Shown: positions 40,637 through 50,819 of the stretch, piece by piece
Position numbering within the stretch: the first letter of the stretch is position 1
Layout: each line of letters begins with the position of its first letter
Assembly: GCF_014898815.1 (NCBI RefSeq)
Contig: NW_026515539.1
Location: 744,001 to 808,000, forward strand
DNA: 64,000 nucleotides
Source: Panonychus citri
Taxonomy: Eukaryota; Arthropoda; Arachnida; Trombidiformes; Tetranychidae
Direction: 5' to 3'
The notes under the pieces: model-generated
The model's input: the letters and a program-made list of their open reading frames with translations, nothing else
What the model was told of the DNA's origin: nothing
Database searches by the model: none
Made by a program: the position numbers and the translations under genes

Positions 40637-43600
40637 TGACGATGTAGAGGTGGAGGTGGTGGTTGGTGGTTGGTGGGATCAGGAAGAGTAGGTTAATGGT
40701 TTAAATTGTAGTTTTCTTTAGCTTTTTTATCCTCGGTGGAAAGTTGTTCCACCGTTGATGCTGAAAAATGATCTGTAAAATAGTTTGATATTTTACTTCA
40801 TTCATTTCATTTCCTTCAATTGAAATTACATTTTCCTCTTCCACCCTCTCCCATTCACCCACCGCCTTTTTATCCTCTTCTTCCACCTTACTATTCATCC
40901 ATCTTTATCTTCATCTTCATCTTTCCTCTTCGTGTAACTTTGGTGTATAAACGTTTTTCTTCAACCAGGATAAGATTAGACTTGGAAACTCAGTTGATAT
41001 ACAAAAATGCATCATGATGATGATCAGATGATGATGATTATTGAATCAATAACGATTGAGAGGCAACTATTAATGACTTCTGATGATCCTCTGTGAGAGA
41101 GACAGCAGTTAATAAATTGTTGTTAAAGGTTATGAAGGGTTAATGGTTTGTTCAATGGAGGAGGATGAGGATAAGGAGATGTTGTCGGAGGCGGAAGGAC
41201 AGTTAAGTGTACGAGCTAATGTTCAATCATTAAGTTATCAAAGTGGCAAAAAGGAGGTTGAAGGTTAGAGATAAAGTTCTGATGATTCTGATGATCACCA
41301 TGAGATGAATTTAAAATTCAAAACTGAATCAAATGGGTGAATTAAAGTCAAATCACTTGACCATGGATGATTAACGAATCTAAAGTAACCATTAGATTGT
41401 TGATTTCTACTTAAATTGTAATCATGATCATCACCATGACACTCAGACATCGAGATGATTATCATTCAAATGATTGGGTAACAATTAACATGATCAATTC
41501 AATTTACATCAACTAATCATCACTTTTCTAGTAAACAATCAATTTAATCCTCGTTTTTTTGTTTCCTTGAATATCAATAATTAACTGGAAAGAAAAAAGT
41601 TTTTCACAATTAACTTTTTTTTCCTAGTGATTATTTAATTGTTGCAATATTAGTTCATTAAATACTACAATTAACTGTGGTAATAAATCAACTGATTGTT
41701 AGAAATTAGTTTTCAACCATAAGCTTAACTGTGCATTTGAACAATTTAATTTCAATACCTGTTTTGTATTTTTAATTGTTGATTAAAGTGATTATTTATC
41801 ATAAGGGAATTACAATTTTAACAATTGTAATTGTAAATTTCATTGGAAAATTTATTTTGTAATTAAGATGAAAAATGTTACGATATAAATTTAGTTAATT
41901 GTTACTCTGTTGTTGTTTGATTGTCATTAATATTGTTGATCCACCTTATTGTTAATGGAGTTTGATTAGGTAACAATTAACTGGAACAATTAGTTAAATG
42001 TTGAGGGTTAATGATGTGATGATTTCAGTATGTTCCCAATCGTTATGGTTATCTGACTTTTAATTGTTGTTTAATTGCTAAGTAATTAATCAATGATTAA
42101 CCTTTTCAATCCGCAAACTTGACGTTAATTTAAATTGTTGGTAAACCACAACACAAACACACAATCAAATCGTTAATCCATTTTCAAGGTTGATTGTAAT
42201 TTGAATAATATGTCAACCATTTCTAAATTGTTGCCAATCTAAATTTGAAAAATAAATTGTATCACAATTTAAATAATTTGATTAAGAATCAAAATTGTAG
42301 ACAAGTTGAAATGGTTGATCTGATTTCCTTAAACAAAATCAAATATTTTGACATCTATTCAATTGGATTGATTAAGATTTTCCTGATTGTTTACATTTTT
42401 AAATCAATCAAAATAAACCACCAACCAAGAATTAATTTCAATACAATAATTAAGGATAAGAAAACTAAATCAATTGTATCATTATTATGATAATTAAATG
42501 GGTGATCCAATGTCCATCAAATTGTTTACTCCACACACTGAGACCCTCCTTGGATATTGAAACCTCAACAATTAAGGTTGCACCCATGGGTGGTTAACAA
42601 TCAAGAGTAGTATTTAATTTTGATGGTGATGATTATAAAATCCAGTAGCTTGGTTGGCTAAATCATATTTTTGATTGTCAGATCAAAATGAGTAGATTAA
42701 GATCAGAAAATATTGATAATATAACCAATGATTATGAGATGACGATAATATGACAGATCTAATCATTTATATGATGATTAGTATTATTGGAACGATTGGT
42801 TGATCATTAAATTTTTTTTCTTCCACAATATTAATCAACTTGGTTAACTGGTCAATCGTATGTAAGTTAATATATACAATCTTGTGGATGGTACAATATA
42901 CATATTATTATTAATACAATTGTTGACAAACAGTCAGCTATTAAGTTTCCAGGTAAATTGTTACAATGGTAATCCCAACCTTCAATTAGTTTCTCCGTCA
43001 AAATTTTTTTTTCTTGCAATTACCTTTACTTTTCATGATTAAATCACCATCATTTTTTAGCTCTTGCAAAGTTAATCCAATTCAATGTCAAAAATTAATG
43101 TTCACTACAATGGTAATCATGTTGAAATGTTACATGTAATTATTATGCTTTAGTTTTATCCTTCCTTGTGGTCACTTTCTTTGGGTCACTTTTAATGAAC
43201 AAGTACTCGGCAAATTATTGGTCCATGTACATATATAAATAGTGTATCAATGAGGTCACTTTCGATTGGTCAATGTAGAGTCTTCAATTGACCATTGGTC
43301 CAGGTTTGTAACAATCATCAAATTCATCTGATTTTTAACTCTTGTGATGATAATCAGAATAAAAAATGACCAACATTGCAAAGTGACCTTTAATCTCTGA
43401 ATCTTTTTTCCTTGATACTTAATCTTCACCATTTTCATGTTGTTAGATTATTTTCTTTACTTCTCTCCTCAGGTCAGTCGTGTCCGTTAGAATAGAGGAG
43501 TTAATTAGCTCTTGGAAAAAGTATTAAATTCGTGTAAGTTCCATTAGGTTGATCCTGTTGTTAAGGTTTACTAATTTTTCATTATTTCTAAAAGGAAAGA

Positions 43601-45860
43601 GAGAAGGAGAGAGAGAAAATGATGACCAAGTACTGGACTCGAAGTGGTATTTTTACCTACCTAATTTTTATGACCTTTAGAGAGTTAGATTGAGATGTCA
43701 AGAGATTTTAAGGTTGATTTCCAATGTGTTCAACAGTAAAACTGAGTCAGTTTATCATCATAATTATCAGAAAAACATTATCAACAACACAACATCATGT
43801 TAATAATGATGATAATAATGAACCAGATCCATAAATCTTGTTCCACCATGTCCATATTTCCCTTTTCTTTTGTATTGGACTTTCCATTATCGGTTAATGT
43901 AGATTATCTTCTGGATTTAGTAACTTGCTCCTTGTAGATTTGTATCTGATGTTGTTGTTGTTGTTGTTGTGTTGCCCTTAAATTCCCTTTGGGCCACTTT
44001 GTTAAAAAACTTAGAATGACCACTGAGGGGTCTCTCTTTCTTGTTCCACTGTCTTTGACTTTATCTCCTCATTTTTTTTCCTTTGTTCGAACTTCTATAG
44101 AAATAAGGTAAGAATAGAAAGAAGATGGTGATAAAAAAATAAAAGGTTAAGTCAGTAGTTAGTTAAGATGGTTAATCGAGAAACAAAGATAGATCATAAG
44201 AGGAAGACTCAAAGAGACACACAGAGAAAATAACCGATACCATTGATTAACCTTTTTCTACACCTTGGATACATCTTTTTGGTTTATTCTTTTTCTTTTA
44301 CTTGTTCCTTTATCTCAATAGATTATATTCAACCATCCATGTTATTTATACCTCGTACTGAGAGAGAGAGAGGGAGAGAAAGAGAGAAAGTGATTTAGTG
44401 TCGCCATTTTTATCCAATCTAAAAAAAGAGACAACCTTTCCCTCTCTGTGTTTTTTTCATTATCACCATTTTTACCATTATCATCATCACTTAGATTTAT
44501 AGTCATTGAAATTTCCAATGGTAACCTGGGAATACATCTGTAAATACATGGTAAGAACACGAGAAGAAGAAAAATAAAACGAAATAAAAAAGTAATTACA
44601 ACCAAGTGAAAAATAAAGTAGCCATTTTTTAACATAGGAAACAAAAGTGAAACCTGAGATTTGATTATCTTACCTTTTACCTTTTTAATCATCAGTCAAC
44701 CTTTTATTCATTTTCCAATGTTATAAATGGTGCACCAGGTAATTCAGATGATAATTTATCGACACATGGAAATTAATTCACTAAAAATTAATGGTTTAAT
44801 TAGAATTTGAAAAGAAAAAAGAAAATTAATCAAGAGAAACCAAAAGAGTTTCACTTTTTTCTCATTCCACTTTTTTCCCGCTTCTCTTTAAACGCGATAA
44901 TCACCATGACAACCGATCGTTTTTCAGCTGATTAATTTTCTAAGATTAGAATTTCTAATTGAAGATTAATTTGTTTGTGGACAATCAATTAAATTTCTAA
45001 TTAAATTACATGAGTTTTAATTCACTTTAAGCTGTTAATTTCCTTTAATTGTCTTATTCTCAAACTTCTCTGTCGTTAATGGAATCTTTTTTCTTTTCTT
45101 TTTCTTCTTCTTGGCTGTTAATAGTTTCTAAGATTATTCTTGGTAAGTAACTTCCTTATGGGATATGTACTTTGTCATTTTACTTTTTAATTGCTAACTC
45201 GTAATGAATTAATTTCTTCTTTTTTTTTCTTTCTCTTTAGTTGGAAAATACACACATAACTATGTGTATTATCTAATTAAAGGTAATCGGTTCTGTACTT
45301 GTTGGATTTATGGAGAAAACATGAAACATGTTGTTTATGATTATCACCTCTCTTAACTTTTTTTCCCTTCTCTTCATGGTGATTTAATTTGATGTCGTCA
45401 GTTGATTTGGAGCTTGTTGTTTTCCCATTAACAATTGATTGTTGAATTTTATTAGCTGATTAACGGATTGTTTTCCTCTAAAACTCTCATCTCTCAGGAA
45501 GCAAGAAAACACTTGAAATCATTTCATGAAGAATTAATTAGCTCACATTGTTTGGTAATTGTTCATGGTTAAGATTGGTGATTTTCTTTCTTCACTCTCG
45601 ATTGGAAAATTTAATCCAGATTGATTATATTATTCATTGTAATCGCAACAACTTTTACAAGTTTAAAGATTAATTAACATTCGATGGACAACAACAACAG
45701 CACAACAGTTTAATGGACAATTAGTACCATTTAAGTATCGCCATAAAAGAGGACAAAATCATCATCGTTACATTAACTTGATGGAGAAAACAAAAATGAC
45801 CAATTGAAAGATTAATCTATTTTGCTGAATAATATTTGTACTCTTTTTTTAACATATATA
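40216..45860. other. Non-coding stretch between LRRC58 and the Gypsy element
   Basis: It contains the longest GA microsatellite in the window (40565-40632), then AT-rich spacer. 43.1-43.5 kb is unusually dense in GGTCA/TGACC words. A 37-codon frame at 41155-41268 has protein-like composition (see findings). No gene is called. Confidence 0.6.
40565..40632. repeat. (AG)n microsatellite, 34 units
   Basis: Uninterrupted AG for 68 bases, about 400 bases after the LRRC58 stop. It is the longest perfect dinucleotide array in this window. Confidence 0.95.
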
Positions 45861-46439
45861 TATAAGGTGGGACAGCAGCAGTAACAGTAACAGCCAGAAA
45901 TTCAGCAATGGAAACGATTAGTTTGATTTCACAAAATATGAATTCCAATTAATTCACTTCCTTGGAAATAAACCAAATCGATTCCTGAAAATTAAATTAA
46001 TTAACTAAATCAACTTGATTTAAAATTAAAACAAATTAACTTTATTAAATTAAATTAGAATCAAACATATTAATTAGTTGAACCTTCACCATCAAAAGCT
46101 AATGATTGATTGACCTTGTTGTTGTTGTTGTTGTTGTTTACCATCATCATCAACAATGAAATCAATTAATAAAAATGATCATTGTTGTTAATCAACAATC
46201 AACAATTAAATCAAATGTTGTTTACAAAAACAACCACAACAATAAGCGCCATCCAAAATTTACAACAATTAATTAATTAAGAAAATTAAATGTAGGGGAA
46301 AAGTAGGAGGCAGAGAAAGAGAAAAATTAAGCAAAAGAAAGAGAAATGAAAGAGAAAAAGAAAGAGAATCAAATCAAAAGAAAGAGAAAAGAAAGAGGAA
46401 TTAATATCCTTTGATTTCTTTCTCAATTTCTTCTTTACA
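45861..46439 (-). repeat. Gypsy element 3' LTR (579 bp)
   Basis: A direct repeat of 50249-50819. Read on the minus strand it begins TGTAAAGAAG, the expected TG start, directly after a polypurine tract. The outer end reads ...CCACCTTATA rather than the usual CA. Differences from the other LTR are mostly small indels in the purine-rich part and a CAT-repeat length change. No clear target-site duplication is visible, because the flanks are AT/TA simple sequence. Confidence 0.9.
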
Positions 46440-46451
46440 CACCCCACCCTT
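46440..46451 (-). other. Polypurine tract of the Gypsy element
   Basis: On the minus strand, AAGGGTGGGGTG abuts the TG start of the 3' LTR. This is the position and composition expected of the plus-strand DNA priming site in LTR retrotransposons. Confidence 0.8.
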
Positions 46452-46503
46452 ATGATCAAACAAAGGGAGATGGAGATGATTCATGGTGGCTCAGGGTTTC
46501 TCT

Positions 46504-47482
46504 TCAGCTTGGTGATCGAATAAGGTGCTTGGAATGAACCTGTTCAATTCTGAGAGGTGATTCCGAGATAGCAATGTTGTAAATGTTATCAGCAATTTTT
46601 CCAGCGACTCTGTATGGTCCACAGCTATTTGGATCTAATTTCCTCTTATTGATCCCAGCAAGATTTTTAACGTAAACAATTTCGTTATCAGCAAATTTAT
46701 AGTCATCGTGTTTATGGTTGAAAAGGTCAGCATTAGCTTGATGATTATCCAATGAATTTCTGAAAGCTTGAGTTCGAGCTTCATCTAATTCAGAATTCAA
46801 TATCATCACAGTTTTCGGGTTTACTTCCATTAAACAGATAAAATGGAGTAAATTTGGTGACAGCATGAGGAGTATGATTGTACTCGAAGATTGTACGTTG
46901 CAAGTACTTGACCCAGCCATATCGATAGTTGTTGGAGATCATCTTGATTCTGATCCTATCGATTATTGTGTTTCCAACACGCTCACAAAGTCCATTACTT
47001 TGGGGTGATGATTTGGGAATGAAAGTGATATTAATCTTCATCCGGTCCAGATATTCAGCGAATTCATTTGATGTTATAGCAGTGTATTTATCAGCTAGCA
47101 AGGTATCAGGTTTACCATCAGCAATCACTTTATTAATCAGTGATATAAATTCAGCAGCAGTTTGGTGATTCGAGGCAATAGCCCAGACAAATCTAGTAAA
47201 ATGGTCAACAGCAAAATGGATGTAGCGTTTCTTGGATCCATATCGATCCAGCCCACAGATAGTATCGATAGCAATTATTTGGAATGGTCGTTCAGCAGGA
47301 CCAAAGTGTCCCATTTCAGCAATTTGTTTCGACCTTCTTGTTTTACCCAATTGACATGGATTACAGTTTTTAACGAAATTAATTACATCCTCGGTTAATT
47401 TCGTCCATGTGTATTTCCAGCTAATGATGGTTATCATTTTCCTAATACCAACATGACCAAATTGTTGGTGAACAGCTTCCAT
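46504..47482 (-). pseudogene. Gypsy pol: integrase (frameshifted)
   Basis: Integrase inserts the reverse-transcribed DNA. The first frame (46790-47482) holds the zinc domain (H-X4-H-X29-C-X2-C, starting VHQQFGH and ending CNPC) and the catalytic core with all three acidic residues: Asp in IAIDTI, Asp in LLADKY, and Glu 35 residues later in NGLCERV. The C-terminal domain continues in a different frame (46504-46920). It carries a GPY/F-type module (CGPYRV) and ends VHSKHLIRSP-stop. A frameshift therefore separates core and tail, and another break separates integrase from RNase H upstream. The catalytic residues are intact but the gene cannot be translated as one protein. Confidence 0.93.
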
Positions 47483-47486
47483 CAGT

Positions 47487-48356
47487 TTATACCTTAAAGA
47501 TAAAGGTAAAATTATCTTCCTGTTTCATTTTTATCAGTCTTGTAATGGATTCGGTTTCATCAGCAAGTTGTAAATCAATATCATTGATTTTAGATTGTTC
47601 AGCTTTTATTTCTTCAGCAGTGATGAAATTCACCAATTTAAATGGATAATCCACCGGATCAGCAGCAACAGGATCTCTTGAGAGATAATCAGCTTCCACG
47701 TTCTCTTTACCAGGACGATACTTGACCTCAAAGTCATATTGAGAGAGGAAGAATGACCAGGTAAATAACCGACTATTTGGCTCTTTGATCTTGTGAATGG
47801 CCTTAAGAGCGATATGATCAGTGATGAACTTGCGATCATACAAATAGTGGTGCCAGAACTTAACAGCTTCAACAATAGCGAGACATTCGAGATGAGTAAC
47901 AGGATAGTTAACTTGATGAACTGTTAACTTTTTGGAAAAGTATCCAATCGGGTGAAGCTTGTTGTTCTCATCCGGTTGTTTCAGAACAGCACCTAGACCA
48001 ATACGACTAGCATCAGTTTCTAGGATCAGCACAGCGTTTGGGTTAAACATTCTTAGCACTGGATCAGAGGTGAACAAGGTTTTAATTTGATCAAATGATC
48101 CTTGACAATCAGCAGTCCAATTAAACTTTGTATCCTTTTTCAGCAGATGATGAATTGGGTCCAGAATCTTTGTAATGTTTTTGATGAATTTCCGATTATA
48201 ATTTACCTTACCCAAGAATCGTCGAACCTCTGATACATTTTTGGGTGGTTTGAGATTCAGAATTGAATCAATGTTCGAATGGAGAGGCTTGATCGAATCT
48301 TGAGATAAATTATAAGATAGATAATTCATTAGTCTGGAACAATTTTGATTTTTCAA
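47487..48356 (-). pseudogene. Gypsy pol: RT thumb/connection and RNase H
   Basis: This frame contains the end of the reverse transcriptase (EVRRFLGKVNYNRKFI, DPIHHLLKK), then the RNase H domain. RNase H acidic residues are present in ILETDAS, LECLAIVEA and FITDHIAL. The tail RPGKENVEADYLSR matches the usual 'G-N-AD-LSR' end of Ty3/Gypsy RNase H. Its start is out of frame with the RT palm fragment, and its 3' end stops before integrase begins in another frame. It is part of a dead copy. Confidence 0.93.
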
Positions 48357-48872
48357 AGTTCAATTTTATGTTTTCAGCAGCAACAGCAGAGAAAAGTTGA
48401 GAGAGATGGTCAAGATGAATTAGAAGAGATGAAGAGAAAACAATAATGTCATCAATATAATTGTGACAAAATTTAGTCAATTGATGTTTCTCCAGGATAT
48501 TACGGATTGACCTTTGAAAGATGGCAGGAGCATTTTTCAATCCAAACGGCATAACCAGCCATTCATAATGACCATGTTGAGTGACAAAGGCGGTCTTATG
48601 AATGTCCTTCTCTCTGACTTTAATGTGCCAAAATCCGGACCTAATATCGAAGACACTAAAGAACTTACTCCTCCCGTAGAATCAATAATGTCCTCGATTC
48701 TCGGCATCGGATATTTATCAGCGAGCATCTTATCGTTGAGTTTACGATAGGTTTGGTTTTTAGGTCCAAATAAAAGTTATCATTCAGCTTCAGCGGTAGA
48801 GGAATCAGTTTGACGGTTGTTGGTTCAACAGGAGCAGCAAGAGTTTGTTTGATTTGGTAATCAGCGTCACAC
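48310..48872 (-). pseudogene. Gypsy pol: protease remnant and RT fingers/palm, several frames
   Basis: Fragments in different frames carry the reverse transcriptase core. An early segment reads ADKYPMPRIEDII. The palm frame at 48310-48552 has MPFGLKNAPAIFQR and the catalytic motif YIDDI, with both aspartates present. A short segment just upstream resembles the end of a retroviral-type aspartic protease (GLDLIWKF), but the protease start and its D-T/S-G active site are not visible. Only a few hundred bases separate the gag zinc knuckle from RT, which suggests an internal deletion. At least two frame changes occur within this stretch. Confidence 0.88.
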
Positions 48873-49681
48873 TTAAGATTGAACTTCCAAATTAAGTCCA
48901 ATCCTTTGGTGTTGGGAGGAATCAACGGAATTGGCATTCGAATCATCAGCTCGAACGAAGTTGACCTTGGTTTGTTTCCCTTTCTTTATTGGACAATCTT
49001 CGGACCAATGGTACTGATCAGGTTTACCATTATTAATGCAAGTCCAACAAGAGCTTTTCGGTGGACGTTTGACGAAAGGTTTATCAGTGTTTTGGCCTTG
49101 ACCTCGTTGATTGTGGTTAAATGATCTCTTATCATTTCCTCGAGGTTTACCTTGGTGATTGGGACGATGAGTGTTCACATGACCACTACCTTGTTGGTTG
49201 GAGTAGCCACGATTACCTCTGGCGAGTTGACTCTCAGCAGTTTTAGCGATTGTGAAAAACTGGTCATAAGTTTTAACACGGTGTCCAAGAAAACAATCAT
49301 GTAATCTACCTGTTAGATTATCAATCATGATGGTGACAGCGTGATCTTCGAGACACAACTTTATTGGCCAATCGTCGTTTCGGTTCCAGTAGTCAACGAC
49401 ATCCTTACATTGATCGAACTTTGGTGAAATTCAGTATTGGCTCAACGGTCTTGATACCAAAACGATTGATCAGCTTCATTTCATTTCAGACCATGATGAA
49501 ATCTCTCTCACAAAGGTAAAGTCAGAGGTCTTCATCAAGGTACTCACTTAGTAGATCCAATTTCGTCTTCGGACCAATTGTATCGGTTCCAGCAGACTCA
49601 GTTTAATCCAATTTTCAATTGAAACATTGGGTTTCAAGCCAGTAGATCTTTAATCGAGGTCGATAAATTGGTTTCCGGTAG

Positions 49682-50037
49682 TACAGTGGTTACTCATAAG
49701 TTACTCTCAAATAAGTTGATAAATTTTTAACGGTCCTAAAATTTATACAGTCGTCATTACACTTATCGCAATTTTTTTTGAAATGCGCCACCTAGTGTTC
49801 TTAGTTATTTGGATAAATCACTTAAGTTGGTGTGCTATTAGAGATGAGTGAGGTTAACATCAAGCTTTGTCTAATTAACACACTGATCTTGCGATAAGTG
49901 TAATTGCGATAAGTGTAATGACGACTGTAATTAAGTTAGGAGCTAATGACTCATAAGATTAAAGACCATCTAAAAACCCATTTGTCAATAGATGGCGACT
50001 AATAAAGTAATATCAACTTAAATGAGTAACTACTGTA
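49682..50037. mobile_element. Tc1/mariner-like MITE inserted in gag (outer)
   Basis: The ends are TACAGTGGTTACTCAT (left) and the complement of TACAGTAGTTACTCAT (right), with one mismatch in 16. Further inverted similarity (AAGTTGATA) lies just inside. The CAGT start with a TA at each end is the Tc1/mariner pattern, with TA as the duplicated target. Excluding the nested inner element, the body is about 170 bp, so it is non-autonomous. It sits inside the gag reading frame of the Gypsy copy. Confidence 0.82.
49746..49929. mobile_element. Tc1/mariner-like MITE nested in the outer MITE (184 bp)
   Basis: Perfect 28-bp terminal inverted repeats, TACAGTCGTCATTACACTTA and onward, occur at 49746-49773 and 49902-49929, again starting CAGT and bounded by TA. 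A second partial copy of the end word (GCGATAAGTGTAAT) lies just inside the right end, giving a tandem subterminal repeat. There is no coding capacity. It lies within the outer MITE, making a three-level nest: Gypsy, then MITE, then MITE. Confidence 0.9.
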
Positions 50038-50248
50038 GTATTGTTCAGCGGGAGATGAGATGGATTCATCTTGATCAAATTGATCATCAGCCATGGTTAA
50101 CTAATGATTCAACCCGTTTACCTTCAATTAATCTACTGATTCCTTTAGTAATAAAAAGTAACCAGTAGAGAAAATCCAGTAAACAGGAATGAACAAAAGT
50201 AACGTAACAGCAAAAGATTATCACCGACAGATGATAATCCTGTCGACT

Positions 50249-50819
50249 TATAAGGTGGGACAGCAGCAGTAACAGTAACAGCCAGAAATTCAGCAATGGA
50301 AACGATTAGTTTGATTTCACAAAATATGAATTCCAATTAATTCACTTCCTTGGAAATAAACCAAATCGATTCCTGAAAATTAAATTAATTAACTAAATCA
50401 ACTTGATTTAAAATTAAAACAAATTAACTTTATTAAATTAAATTAGAATCAAACATATTAATTAGTTGAACCTTCACCATCAAAAGCTAATGATTGATTG
50501 ACCTTGTTGTTGTTGTTGTTGTTGTTTACCATCATCAACAATGAAATCAATTAATAAAATGATCATTGTTGTTGATCAACAATCAACAATTAAATCAAAT
50601 GTTGTTTACAAAAACAACCACAACAATAAGCGCCATCCAAAATTTACAACAATTAATTAATTAAGAAAATTAAATGTAGGGAAAAGTAGGAGGCAGAAAG
50701 AAAAATTAAGCAAAAGAAAGAAATGAAAGAGAAAAGGAAAGAGAATTAAATCAAAGAAAGAGAAAAAGAAAGAGGAATTAATATCCCTTTGATTTTCTTT
50801 CTCCAATTTCTTCTTTACA
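50249..50819 (-). repeat. Gypsy element 5' LTR (571 bp)
   Basis: A direct repeat of 45861-46439. It is the upstream LTR in the minus-strand orientation of the element and would contain its promoter. It starts TGTAAAGAAG at 50819. Between its inner end and the gag start lie about 150 bases of leader (50095-50248), where the primer-binding site should be. I could not match that site to a particular tRNA. Confidence 0.9.

Larger units (their letters stand above)
48873..50094 (-). pseudogene. Gypsy gag, interrupted by nested transposon insertions
   Basis: A start (ATG at 50092-50094) opens a short acidic N-terminus (ADDQFDQDESISSPAEQ) that is cut about 19 codons in by an inserted DNA element (49682-50037). 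Gag-like sequence resumes on the far side in several frames, with stops and frameshifts near 49430 and 49500-49650. It ends in a clean frame (48873 to about 49410) with a Gln/Gly/Arg-rich region and a zinc knuckle of extended spacing: CWTC, nine residues, His, four residues, Cys. Gag would form the virus-like particle and bind RNA. This copy cannot make it. Confidence 0.88.

Noticed and set aside
42245..42490. 81-codon Asn/Ile/Lys-rich frame
   Set aside because: Its composition is exactly what AT-rich spacer gives when translated. There is no domain, no splice context and no ATG start.
46929..47398. Plus-strand open frames opposite the integrase
   Set aside because: They are antisense shadows of the Gypsy pol gene and have no independent support.
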